This document shows, piece after piece, positions 34,051 to 42,191 of a stretch of DNA of 64,000 bases (within the stretch, counting starts at the first letter, position 1; every line of letters starts with the position of its first letter). The DNA is taken from positions 186,001-250,000 of the forward strand of contig JBFWVZ010000003.1 of NCBI GenBank assembly GCA_050246475.1, given 5' to 3'. A program made the position numbers and the translations under genes. The stretch comes from CADEEL01 sp050246475 (GTDB lineage Bacteria > Pseudomonadota > Alphaproteobacteria > Caulobacterales > Aquidulcibacteraceae). Under the pieces are notes generated by a model. That model did no database searches and was not told the origin of the DNA. It saw only the letters and a program-made list of their open reading frames with translations.

Positions 34051-35541
34051 ATGGTCGGGATCACCGCCTACGGCGCCTATGTGCCGCGTTTGAGGCTCCA
34101 GCGCGCCGCCGCCGCCAAGGCGAACGCATGGCTGGCGCCCAACCTCATAGCCAAGGCCAAGGGCGAACGCGCGATGGCCAGCTATGACGAAGACGCCATC
34201 ACCATGGCCGTTGAAGCCGCGCGCGACGCGCTCGGGCCCGGCGACGACCGCTCCCACATCAACGCGCTCATTTTCGCCACCACGACGGGAGCCTACGCGG
34301 ACCGCTCCAATGCGGGCATCATCGCGCAGGCCCTGACGCTAGCGCCCGAAACCGGAGCGGGCGACGTAACTGGCAGCCAACGCGCCGGCCTCGTCGCGCT
34401 TTCGACAGCACTCGCCACGGCAAACGGCGCGCCGGCGGGCATCAACATTCTCGTCGCGGCGTCGGACAAGCGACGCGCGCGCGCCGCTTCGACGCAAGAG
34501 CTCGACAACGGCGATGCGGCCGCGGCCTTCGTGATCGGCGGCATGGACACGCTCGCCGATTGGGTCGGCGGCGCGACCATGACGGCCGATTTCGTCGATC
34601 ACTTCCGCGGCGCGGGCGAAGAATTCGACTACAATTGGGAAGAGCGCTGGATCCGCGACGAAGGGTTCGCCAAGCTCGTGCCGCCGACGATCGAGCGGGC
34701 GCTGAAGAGCGCCAAGCTCAAGGGCGAAGAGATCGACACATTCATACTTCCCTCCACGTTTAAGGGCGTGGCGGACAGCATCGCAAAGAAATTGAAGATC
34801 AAGCCGGAAGCGGTGCGGGACAATCTCGCCGCGCAAGTCGGCGAAGCGGGCTGCGCGCACGCGCTCGTGATGCTCGCGCACGCGCTGGAGGATGCGAAAG
34901 CGGGGCAGGTGATCCTCGTCGCGCAATTCGGGCAGGGCGTGGAGGTGAACATCTTCCGCGTCACCGAGCGGATCGGACAATTCAAGCCGCAGCGCGGCGT
35001 ATCGGGCTGGCTGGCGGACCGCAAGGAAGAGACCAACTACCTCAAATTCCTCGTCTTCAACGATCTCGTCGAATGGGATCGCGGCATGCGCGCCGAAAAG
35101 GACAACAAAACCGCGCTCACCACGCTCTATCGCAACAGCGATATGATCCTCGGGCTCGTTGGCGGGCGCTGCAAGGAAACCGGCGTCGTGCAATTCCCGC
35201 GCACGCGCATCTCCGTCAATCCGAACAATCCTGCCGTCGACACACAGGAGCCCTACAAATTCGCGGAGCGCGAAGCCGAGGTGCTTACCTGGTCCGCGGA
35301 TTATCTGAGCTACTCGATGAGCCCGCCCAATCACTACGGCATGATCGTCTTCGAGGGCGGCGGGCGCATCTTCATGGACATCGCCGATGTGGAGCCAGGC
35401 GAGATCGACAGCGGCACGCCGGTGCGTATGGCGTTCCGCAAGAAGGAGACGGACGAACGGCGAGGCTTCACCCGCTATTTCTGGAAGGCCGTGCCCGATC
35501 GCCGGCGCATGGCGGGCGCGGCGGCGAAGGCGGCTGAGTGA
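34051..35541 (+). CDS. HMG-CoA-synthase-like thiolase-fold protein with OB-fold tail
   Basis: A 496-residue protein. The first ~330 residues resemble HMG-CoA synthase/KAS III (MVGITAYGAYVPRLRL..., AGDVTGSQRAGLVALSTAL, QVGEAGCAHALVMLAHAL). The last ~150 carry a DUF35/OB-fold-like domain with GRCKETGVVQFPR and YSMSPPNHYGMIVFEGGGR. At the site where a catalytic Cys is expected I read GSQRAG, so classical condensation chemistry is doubtful. It heads a compact three-gene operon with a 2OG oxygenase and a thiolase. The thiolase/OB-fold partnership is known in steroid and lipid catabolism. Confidence 0.75.
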   Translation: MVGITAYGAYVPRLRLQRAAAAKANAWLAPNLIAKAKGERAMASYDEDAITMAVEAARDALGPGDDRSHINALIFATTTGAYADRSNAGIIAQALTLAPETGAGDVTGSQRAGLVALSTALATANGAPAGINILVAASDKRRARAASTQELDNGDAAAAFVIGGMDTLADWVGGATMTADFVDHFRGAGEEFDYNWEERWIRDEGFAKLVPPTIERALKSAKLKGEEIDTFILPSTFKGVADSIAKKLKIKPEAVRDNLAAQVGEAGCAHALVMLAHALEDAKAGQVILVAQFGQGVEVNIFRVTERIGQFKPQRGVSGWLADRKEETNYLKFLVFNDLVEWDRGMRAEKDNKTALTTLYRNSDMILGLVGGRCKETGVVQFPRTRISVNPNNPAVDTQEPYKFAEREAEVLTWSADYLSYSMSPPNHYGMIVFEGGGRIFMDIADVEPGEIDSGTPVRMAFRKKETDERRGFTRYFWKAVPDRRRMAGAAAKAAE

Positions 35542-36278
35542 GCCAAACGCAAACACTCTCCGCGCGGCCTCTCGCATTGGCGCCCAATCCGGGCGAAGCC
35601 GCCGCCGCGGACGAATATGCGCGCACTGGCCTCATTCAATTGCACGACTTTCTCGAGCCTGCATCGGCGGACACCTCTCTCAACATCCTTCGGAACGAGA
35701 CGCGCTGGCGCACGATTTACAACGACGGCGCGCTCACGCACGAGGTGGACGAGGAGGAGTTCAATCGCGATCCGAATGCGCGCATGCGCATCACGCGCGA
35801 TGTATTCTCTCGTGCGAAGTACGACTTTCAGTACATCTTCGATCAATTTCCCGTCTTCGTCATGAACGAGGAGGGCAAGCCCCTCAGCGCCGCCCATCAG
35901 TCGATTCTCGACTTCTTCAACGGCGAAATATTCCTGGACGCCATGCGCCGCATCACGCGTGACGATCGCATTACCTTCGCGGACGTGTTCCTGAGCCGAT
36001 ACCGACCCGGCCACTTCCTCACGTCACATGATGACAAGATGGACGGTACAGAGCGCCTCCACGCCTACGTCTTCAATCTCACACACAATTGGAAAATGGA
36101 TTGGGGCGGTATGCTCCTTTTCATCGACGATAACACGGGGAACGTCCCCATCGGCCTTCGCCCGACCTTCAACACGCTCAATCTCTTCAAAGTGCCGCGC
36201 TCGCATACGGTTTCACTCGTTGCGCCCTTCGCACCCGAGGCGCGTTACGCCGTGACAGGCTGGCTGCGCGCAAGCTGA
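35538..36278 (+). CDS. 2-Oxoglutarate/Fe(II)-dependent oxygenase (prolyl-hydroxylase-like)
   Basis: A 246-residue protein. The iron ligands are visible as HxD in FLTSHDDKMDG and a distal His in VPRSHTVSLV, with the 2OG-binding Arg at GWLR near the C-terminus. The family hydroxylates small molecules or protein residues. The GTG start overlaps the previous stop (GTGA), so it is translationally coupled to the HMGCS-like gene. The substrate is unknown. Confidence 0.82.
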   Translation: MSQTQTLSARPLALAPNPGEAAAADEYARTGLIQLHDFLEPASADTSLNILRNETRWRTIYNDGALTHEVDEEEFNRDPNARMRITRDVFSRAKYDFQYIFDQFPVFVMNEEGKPLSAAHQSILDFFNGEIFLDAMRRITRDDRITFADVFLSRYRPGHFLTSHDDKMDGTERLHAYVFNLTHNWKMDWGGMLLFIDDNTGNVPIGLRPTFNTLNLFKVPRSHTVSLVAPFAPEARYAVTGWLRAS

Positions 36279-36296
36279 ACGATCAGGAGGAAATCC

Positions 36297-37499
36297 ATGC
36301 CTGCAGGGATCAAAGACAAAGTCGCCGTCATCGGCATGGGCTGCTCGAAGTTCGGGGAGCGGTGGGATAGCGGGCCCGAAGAGCTTATGGTCGAGGCTTA
36401 TCTCGAAGCTATGAGCGACGCCAAGATCGAACCGACGCAGCTCGACGCCGCGTGGTTCTCCACGCACATCGACGAAATCGGTACGGGCAAGGGCGGCACG
36501 CCGCTCTCGCTTGCGCTGCGCCTGCCAAATATCGCGGTGACGCGCGTGGAGAATTTCTGCGCATCGGGCTCGGAAGCGTTTCGCGGCGCGGTGTACGCAG
36601 TGGCCGCCGGCGCTGCAGACATCGCGCTCGCCGTCGGCGTCGAGAAACTAAAGGACACTGGCTATGGCGGCCTGCCGGTCGGCAACATGGGCACGCTCTC
36701 GCCGCAAGTGGCGCCGAATGGCTCCGCGCCGGGCAATTTCGCGCAACTCGCCAGCGCCTATCGCGCCAAACATGGCGTGAAGAAGGAAGATTTGAAGCGC
36801 GCCATAGCGCACGTCTCGGTGAAGAGCCACGCCAACGGCTCGAAGAACCCGAAAGCGCATTTGCGCAATGTCGTGACCGAAGAAACCGTGATGAACGCGC
36901 CGATGATCGCCGAGCCGCTGGGGCTCTTCGATTGTTGCGGCGTGTCCGATGGCGCGGCCGCCGCCATCGTAACAACGCCAGAGATTGCGCGCGCGATGGG
37001 GCACAAGGATCTCGTCACCGTGAAGGCGATGCAGCTCTCCGTCTCCAACGGCCTCGAGGCGCAGCACAATTCCTGGGACGGCTCCTACTTCCACACCGCG
37101 CGCATCGCGGCGCGCAAGGCCTACCAGGAAGCGGGCGTCGAGAATCCGCGCAAGGAAATCTCGATGATGGAGGTGCATGATTGCTTCTCCATCACGGAAC
37201 TCGTCACGATGGAGGATCTCTTCATTTCGGAAGAAGGGAAGGGCTGGAGAGACGTGCTCGACGGCTTCTATGACGCCGGCGGCGGCGTGCCCTGCCAGAT
37301 CGACGGCGGCCTAAAATGCTTCGGCCACCCCATCGGCGCGAGCGGCCTGCGCATGCTCTATGAGATGTATCTGCAGCTCAAAGGCCGCGCGGGCGATCGC
37401 CAGCTTAAGAACCCGAAGCTCGGCATGACGCACAATCTCGGCGGCTCGCCCTCAACAAACGTCTGCTCTGTCGCGATCGTCGGGGTGCAGGGCGCCTAA
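36297..37499 (+). CDS. Thiolase / acetyl-CoA acetyltransferase-like protein (SCP-x type)
   Basis: A 400-residue thiolase-fold enzyme. The nucleophile Cys is in VENFCASGSEAF, HD-C in MMEVHDCFSITE and the C-terminal GHPIGASGLRMLYEM. The sequence resembles the sterol-carrier-protein-x/lipid-transfer thiolases that work with DUF35/OB-fold partners. The upstream HMGCS-like protein carries such an OB-fold, so the two may form a complex. The start follows AGGAGG. It is followed by a bidirectional terminator. Confidence 0.88.
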   Translation: MPAGIKDKVAVIGMGCSKFGERWDSGPEELMVEAYLEAMSDAKIEPTQLDAAWFSTHIDEIGTGKGGTPLSLALRLPNIAVTRVENFCASGSEAFRGAVYAVAAGAADIALAVGVEKLKDTGYGGLPVGNMGTLSPQVAPNGSAPGNFAQLASAYRAKHGVKKEDLKRAIAHVSVKSHANGSKNPKAHLRNVVTEETVMNAPMIAEPLGLFDCCGVSDGAAAAIVTTPEIARAMGHKDLVTVKAMQLSVSNGLEAQHNSWDGSYFHTARIAARKAYQEAGVENPRKEISMMEVHDCFSITELVTMEDLFISEEGKGWRDVLDGFYDAGGGVPCQIDGGLKCFGHPIGASGLRMLYEMYLQLKGRAGDRQLKNPKLGMTHNLGGSPSTNVCSVAIVGVQGA

Positions 37500-37505
37500 A
37501 TGAAA

Positions 37506-37531
37506 CGGGGCGGCGGCTCCGCGCCGCCCCG
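37506..37531. terminator. Bidirectional terminator between convergent genes
   Basis: A perfect 10-bp stem (CGGGGCGGCG with CGCCGCCCCG) has a 6-base loop. On the minus strand it is followed by TTTCATTT, so it works best for the beta-barrel gene; on the plus strand it follows the thiolase stop closely. Confidence 0.75.
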
Positions 37532-37538
37532 CTCAGCT

Positions 37539-38339
37539 TCAAGTCGGTGGAATATAAGGATCGTAGGACGCGCTCGTGTAGCCGAGCGCGAGAAGATCGG
37601 ATTCGACGCGCAGACTGGGCCCGGTCCGGTCACGATCGCGCAACGAGCGTTGCGCATCGCCGTTCCAGCGCAGCACGAAGCCGACGCCGGCGGCTGAGCC
37701 GCCGTCCGCATCGACGTAGAAGACGCGCCCGCCATAGCTCAGATTGCCGCGTTGATGTTCGAGCGCGGCGGCGAGCGTCCAATAGTCCGCATCCTCCGCG
37801 CCCGGTAGGTCGACTTGCACGTCGCCCCAGCCTGCGCGCAGCTCGGCCATAAGCTCCGGCGTGAAGAAATGCCGATAGTGCGCATTCACATCGACAAGCT
37901 CTGCGTCGAGATCGTCGATCGACCAGACCATCGCCTGCGCCCCGACCGTGTGCGCTTCGCCGTAGAGTTCGCCTTCGAGGCCGAACGCCCACGCGTGCAC
38001 ATCCTCGGCCCCGGAATAGGCGATGACCGCGCCAACGAGTGCGCGATCGGTGCGGTGAAAGGCGTGGAGCGCCGCGACGCCGACGACGGAATTGTTGTCT
38101 TCCGTTTCGTGGTTGACGACGCGCGCTTCGACCTGCCCGCCCCAATGCCCGCTCACCGGGAAGGATGCGGCGGCCTCCACGCCATAGAACGCGCCGTCCG
38201 CGTCGCCCCCGGCATCGGCCTCGAACCGCTCATAGCCAAAGGTCGCGCCCGCCCACCAATCCAGCGCCGTTTGCGCCGAAGCCGGCGTGGCGAAAAACAA
38301 CAACGCGGCAAGCGCGCCCGCCCATGCACGGATATGCAT
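37539..38339 (-). CDS. Outer-membrane beta-barrel-like protein of unknown function
   Basis: A 266-residue protein with a signal peptide (TPASAQ). The mature part is built of alternating strands with many aromatic and Gly residues (WWAGATFGYERFEA, GGQVEARVVNHETEDN, YRHFFTPELMAELRAGWG, SYGGRVFYVDADGG), and is acidic. This suggests an 8-12-stranded outer-membrane barrel. No substrate-specific family is recognised. It stands alone, read toward the thiolase terminator. Confidence 0.75.
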   Translation of the reverse strand: MHIRAWAGALAALLFFATPASAQTALDWWAGATFGYERFEADAGGDADGAFYGVEAAASFPVSGHWGGQVEARVVNHETEDNNSVVGVAALHAFHRTDRALVGAVIAYSGAEDVHAWAFGLEGELYGEAHTVGAQAMVWSIDDLDAELVDVNAHYRHFFTPELMAELRAGWGDVQVDLPGAEDADYWTLAAALEHQRGNLSYGGRVFYVDADGGSAAGVGFVLRWNGDAQRSLRDRDRTGPSLRVESDLLALGYTSASYDPYIPPT

Positions 38340-38409
38340 TCTGCATCTCCCATCATCGGCGGTCTTGCTGGCCGCCTGGCGCCGTCAATGGGGCCGGGCC
38401 GATGAGGCG

Positions 38410-38778
38410 TCAAGCGCGCTTCAGGCTCCCGTAGTTCGGCTGCTCGATCAGTACACGGTCTTTCGCGCTTGCGAGCAGGTGCGCGACAAGGCCGGGCGTT
38501 TCCACATCGGCCGCGCCATCCCGGATCGCGGCGCAGAGCGCGGCGCGCGCTTCGTTGAGCTCACCCTCGAAGCCGAGCGCGGCCAAACCTTGCTGCTCCC
38601 GCACCGCAGCCGCGGGGCCGAATTCTGCTTCGCGCGCGATGATGTTGAGCACGTTCACCGCCACGCGCCCATGAAAGGCCGCGCGGCCTTGAAGCGTCGG
38701 GAGGACGCTCTCCAGGTATCCCGCAACGGACTCTGCGAGTTCCTTCGCGGTCGGTTCACTGAGCGGCGGCTTGGTCAT
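38410..38778 (-). CDS. DUF6285 domain protein
   Basis: A 122-residue, mainly alpha-helical protein with the family pattern AESVAGYLESVLPTLQGRAAFHGRVAVNVLNIIAREAE. These small proteins follow aminoglycoside-phosphotransferase-like genes in many actinobacteria and alphaproteobacteria. The start overlaps the phosphotransferase stop by one base, so it is probably its partner or regulator. The function is unknown. Confidence 0.8.
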   Translation of the reverse strand: MTKPPLSEPTAKELAESVAGYLESVLPTLQGRAAFHGRVAVNVLNIIAREAEFGPAAAVREQQGLAALGFEGELNEARAALCAAIRDGAADVETPGLVAHLLASAKDRVLIEQPNYGSLKRA

Positions 38779-39755
38779 CAGAGCTTCCCCGCAAACATCA
38801 GCGCGAGATCGAGCTCGGTTTCGCTGGCGCGCCGCCCGATCGCAGCGCGCTCGACGCTTCTGTCCATACCGCTTTCATAGATGCGATACATGGTGAGGCA
38901 CATGATGCCCCATTTGAGCGCGCCGAGCATCGTCCAGTAACGCACGCGCGCTTCGTCCACGCGCTTGTCGCCGCCCGCTTCGTGATAGCCGGCGATGAGA
39001 TCGGCCGCGCTGCCGAAGCCGCCGGCTTCGTTGTCGGTCTGGCTGAAGCGCCAGGAAGGGGTGCAGACCCAGCCCAAGTCTTCTGCCGGATCGCCCAGGT
39101 GCGCGAGCTCCCAATCGAGCGCGGCAACCAGGCCGTTCGCATCGACCATGATGTTGCCGTGGCGAAAGTCGCCGTGGACCAACACAGGCTCGATCGGTTC
39201 CGGTATGCGCTTGCGCAGCTCCGCGAAAGCCAGTTCGAAGGTGGGGCGCGGTGTTTCGAAGGAGCGGAAGATTTCCTCGTATCGATCGAGCTGAGCCTTG
39301 GCGGTGAGCACAGGCAGCTCCATGCCTTGCGTGCGATGAATCTTCGCGAGCGCGTTGCCGCATTGGCGCGCAAGCTTCGGGCGAGCGTTGGCGAATTCAT
39401 CGTCGCGCAAGATCTTGCGTGCAATCGTTTCGCCCGCGAGGCGGCGCATCACATAGGCTTGGCCGACGCCATCCTCCGGCGCGCAGACGTGCACGACATC
39501 CGGCGCCGGGGCGCCCACCGCGGTCGCAGCTCGGATGACTTTCGCCTCCATCTCCAGGCCGATCGCATGCGCGGATTGGCCGAGCGATTGCCCGCCGGGC
39601 GCACGGCGCAGGATGAAGCCCTCATCACCGACATCGAAGGACCATGTCTCTTGGCTCGCGCCGCCGGAGAGGCGCTTGAGGTTCGTCACGTCGCCGCGCG
39701 CGAACTTAGGCGCCGTGCGCGCGAGCGCATCCGCGAAATCTGGCGCGCCGCTCAT
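38778..39755 (-). CDS. Phosphotransferase family protein (ACAD10/11 N-terminal-like)
   Basis: A 325-residue kinase-fold protein. It has LKRLSGGASQETWSFDV for nucleotide binding, the catalytic HGDFRHGNIMVD and the metal-binding Asp in ALDWELAHLGDPAEDLGW. This subgroup phosphorylates acyl-type substrates such as 4-hydroxyacyl-CoAs rather than antibiotics, so an antibiotic-resistance label would be misleading. It forms a pair with DUF6285 and ends one base before recG's end region. Confidence 0.85.
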   Translation of the reverse strand: MSGAPDFADALARTAPKFARGDVTNLKRLSGGASQETWSFDVGDEGFILRRAPGGQSLGQSAHAIGLEMEAKVIRAATAVGAPAPDVVHVCAPEDGVGQAYVMRRLAGETIARKILRDDEFANARPKLARQCGNALAKIHRTQGMELPVLTAKAQLDRYEEIFRSFETPRPTFELAFAELRKRIPEPIEPVLVHGDFRHGNIMVDANGLVAALDWELAHLGDPAEDLGWVCTPSWRFSQTDNEAGGFGSAADLIAGYHEAGGDKRVDEARVRYWTMLGALKWGIMCLTMYRIYESGMDRSVERAAIGRRASETELDLALMFAGKL

Positions 39756-41840
39756 CTAGCCCGAGCGCCCCAGCGCCGCCGCATCGTCATAGCCGAACAA
39801 CTCCAACGCCATCTGGATCACGCGCCCGCGCTCGCTTTCGAGCTTGGGATCGCGATCGATCGCCAGCCGCGCTTCCTTATCGGCTTCCCCAAGGAGATCG
39901 CCATGCTCTTCGGGGCTGACGAGGCGAAAAGGCGGCAGGCCGCTTTGCTGCACGCCCAGCACGTCGCCGGCGCCGCGCAGTTTGTAGTCGATCTCCGAAA
40001 TCACGAAGCCGTCGTCATTGCGCCTGAGTGCATCGAGGCGCGCCTTCGCCGTTTCACCGAGCGGGCCGCGCCACAGCAGCACGCAGGAGCCGCGCAAGCC
40101 GCCGCGGCCGACACGCCCGCGCAATTGGTGCAATTGTGCGAGGCCGAAACGCTCCGCGTGCTCGATCACCATGATCGACGCCTCGGGCACATCGACGCCG
40201 ACTTCGATGACGGTGGTCGCCACAAGTACAAACGCCTCGCCCTTGCGGAAGCGCTCCATCGCGGCTTCCCGCGAGGCGGGCGCCATCTTGCCGTGCACGA
40301 TCTCGACGGCGTCGCCAAAGCGATCGCGCAGGATTTCGTAGCGATCCTGCACGGCGGCCAAATCGACCGCTTCGCTCTCCTCGATGAGCGGGCAGACCCA
40401 ATAGGCGCGCTCACCGCGCGCGGCGGCGTCGGCGATCGCTTCCGCCACTTCATCAGCGCGCGTCGCGGGCATCGCGACAGTGCGGATCGGCTGGCGCCCC
40501 GGCGGCTTTTCATCGAGGATGGAGATGTCCATATCGCCGTGGACCGCCAGCGCGAGCGTGCGTGGTATGGGCGTCGCGCTCATCACCAGCACATGCGGCG
40601 CGAAGCCCTTCTCCACCATGCGCATGCGGTCCGAGACGCCAAAGCGGTGCTGCTCATCGATCACGATGAGCCCGAGATCGCGGAAAGCCACGCTCTCCTG
40701 AAAAAGCGCGTGTGTGCCGATGACAACGTCAAGAAGCCCAGACGCCAGCTCGTCCACGATCGCCTTCTTCGTGGAGGCTTTATCACGCCCCGTCAGCACG
40801 GCAGCCTTGAGGCCCGCGGTTTCGAGCAAAGGCAACAAATTCGCGCCGTGCTGGCGCGCGAGAATGTCGGTCGGCGCCATAAGCGCGCTCTGTAGGCCAG
40901 CCTCGGCGGCACTCGCCATTGTCAGCGCCGCGACGAGCGTTTTGCCGGAGCCGACATCGCCCTGCAGCAAGCGCAACATGGGCGAGGCGCGCGCCATGTC
41001 CGCCGCGATTTCCTTCACCGCACGCTCCTGCGCGCCCGTCAGCCTGTAGGGGAGGGCGGCGAGGATTTTCCGTGTGCGCGATCCATCGCCAACCACCGCA
41101 CGGCCCGGCTCGCCGCGCCGGTGTGCGCGGCGCAAACGCAACGCGCACTGGCGCGCGAAGAGTTCGTCGTAGGCCAAGCGCGTGCGCGCCGGCGCGGATG
41201 CGAGAATGTCTCCGGGCTCATCCGGCGCATGCAGCTTCTGCAGCGCATCGCGAAAGCTTGGCCAGCCTTTGCCTGTTGGCGTGCCGGCATCGAGCCACTC
41301 GGGCAGCGGCGGCGCCAGCGCCAGCGCGCCCGTGATCGCGCGTTGCAGCGTGCGCAGCGGCAGCCCGGCAGTCAGCGGATAGACGGGTTCGACAGGCGGC
41401 GGCGCCTCGCCCTTCGCGGGATCGACCACGTGATCGGGATGCAGCATCTGCCGCTCGCCGTTGTAGATCTCGACCTTGCCGCTCACGAGCCGCTTCTGGC
41501 CGACAGGCCACATACGCTGCAGCATGTCCCCCTTCGCGCGGAAATACGCGACGGAGAGAAAGCCCGTCTCGTCACGCAAGCGCACGCGATACGGCGAGTT
41601 GCGGAAGGCGGGGACGTGTTTGTCCACTTCGGCCTCGATCGTCGCGATCTCGCCTTCGCGGGTCTCCGCGATGGGCACGCGATTGCGCCGATCGATGGCG
41701 CCGTGCGGCGGGAGGAAGATGAGATCGCGGTTCTGCGTTCCGCCCGCGACCTTGGCGATCAGCTCGAGCGTCTCCTTCCGCGCCCCGCGCGGCGGCTTCA
41801 TCGGCGCGAGATAAGGCGCGACGGGGGAGGGATTCGCCAC
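39756..41840 (-). CDS. recG: ATP-dependent DNA helicase RecG
   Basis: A 694-residue branch-migration helicase, the normal length. A wedge/OB domain lies at about 60-170. Walker A is GDVGSGKTLVAAL (about 293). The DEQHRFG box, SATPIPRTL and GRVGRGG helicase motifs VI and TRG follow. It regresses stalled forks. The start is a GTG at 41840; the N-terminal ~30 residues fit the family poorly, so a different start is possible. Confidence 0.95.
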   Translation of the reverse strand: MANPSPVAPYLAPMKPPRGARKETLELIAKVAGGTQNRDLIFLPPHGAIDRRNRVPIAETREGEIATIEAEVDKHVPAFRNSPYRVRLRDETGFLSVAYFRAKGDMLQRMWPVGQKRLVSGKVEIYNGERQMLHPDHVVDPAKGEAPPPVEPVYPLTAGLPLRTLQRAITGALALAPPLPEWLDAGTPTGKGWPSFRDALQKLHAPDEPGDILASAPARTRLAYDELFARQCALRLRRAHRRGEPGRAVVGDGSRTRKILAALPYRLTGAQERAVKEIAADMARASPMLRLLQGDVGSGKTLVAALTMASAAEAGLQSALMAPTDILARQHGANLLPLLETAGLKAAVLTGRDKASTKKAIVDELASGLLDVVIGTHALFQESVAFRDLGLIVIDEQHRFGVSDRMRMVEKGFAPHVLVMSATPIPRTLALAVHGDMDISILDEKPPGRQPIRTVAMPATRADEVAEAIADAAARGERAYWVCPLIEESEAVDLAAVQDRYEILRDRFGDAVEIVHGKMAPASREAAMERFRKGEAFVLVATTVIEVGVDVPEASIMVIEHAERFGLAQLHQLRGRVGRGGLRGSCVLLWRGPLGETAKARLDALRRNDDGFVISEIDYKLRGAGDVLGVQQSGLPPFRLVSPEEHGDLLGEADKEARLAIDRDPKLESERGRVIQMALELFGYDDAAALGRSG

Positions 41841-41912
41841 CAGCGGGGTTTAGCACAGCCGCCCCGCGTCAATGGGATGGGCGCCCGCGCGGGCGCGCGC
41901 TATCCCGCCCCG

Positions 41913-42191
41913 ATGGACGACAGGCGCAAGAAGCTCGCCTTCCGGGCCTGGCGGCGCGGCTTCCGGGAGATCGACCTCATCCTCGGCCCCTTCGCGGACG
42001 CCCACCTGGAAACCCTGAGCGACGCTGAGGCGGACGCCTTCGAGGCCCTCATGCATGCGCCCGATCAGGCGGTCTATGCCTGGATAACCGGCCAGGAGCT
42101 GCCCTGGCCGGAATACGACACCCCCACATTGGAGCGCATCCGGCGCTTCGCATCCGGGGCGGAACACCCTACATCGCTTCCTCCTTCGTGA
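41913..42191 (+). CDS. sdhE: SdhE, FAD assembly factor for succinate dehydrogenase
   Basis: A 92-residue protein with the diagnostic RRGFREIDLILGPFA (RGxxE region) and the later WITGQELPWPEYDTP. It inserts FAD covalently into SdhA. Its stop overlaps the mfd GTG start by four bases, so mfd translation is coupled to it. The sdhE-mfd order is typical of alphaproteobacteria. Confidence 0.93.
   Translation: MDDRRKKLAFRAWRRGFREIDLILGPFADAHLETLSDAEADAFEALMHAPDQAVYAWITGQELPWPEYDTPTLERIRRFASGAEHPTSLPPS

Noticed and set aside
38778..39755. Aminoglycoside resistance gene
   Set aside because: The kinase fold is shared, but the DUF6285 partner and sequence type point to the ACAD10/11-like acyl-substrate group.
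38982..40895. 637-codon plus-strand frame over the phosphotransferase and recG
   Set aside because: Crosses two well-supported minus-strand genes and has the composition of a shadow frame.
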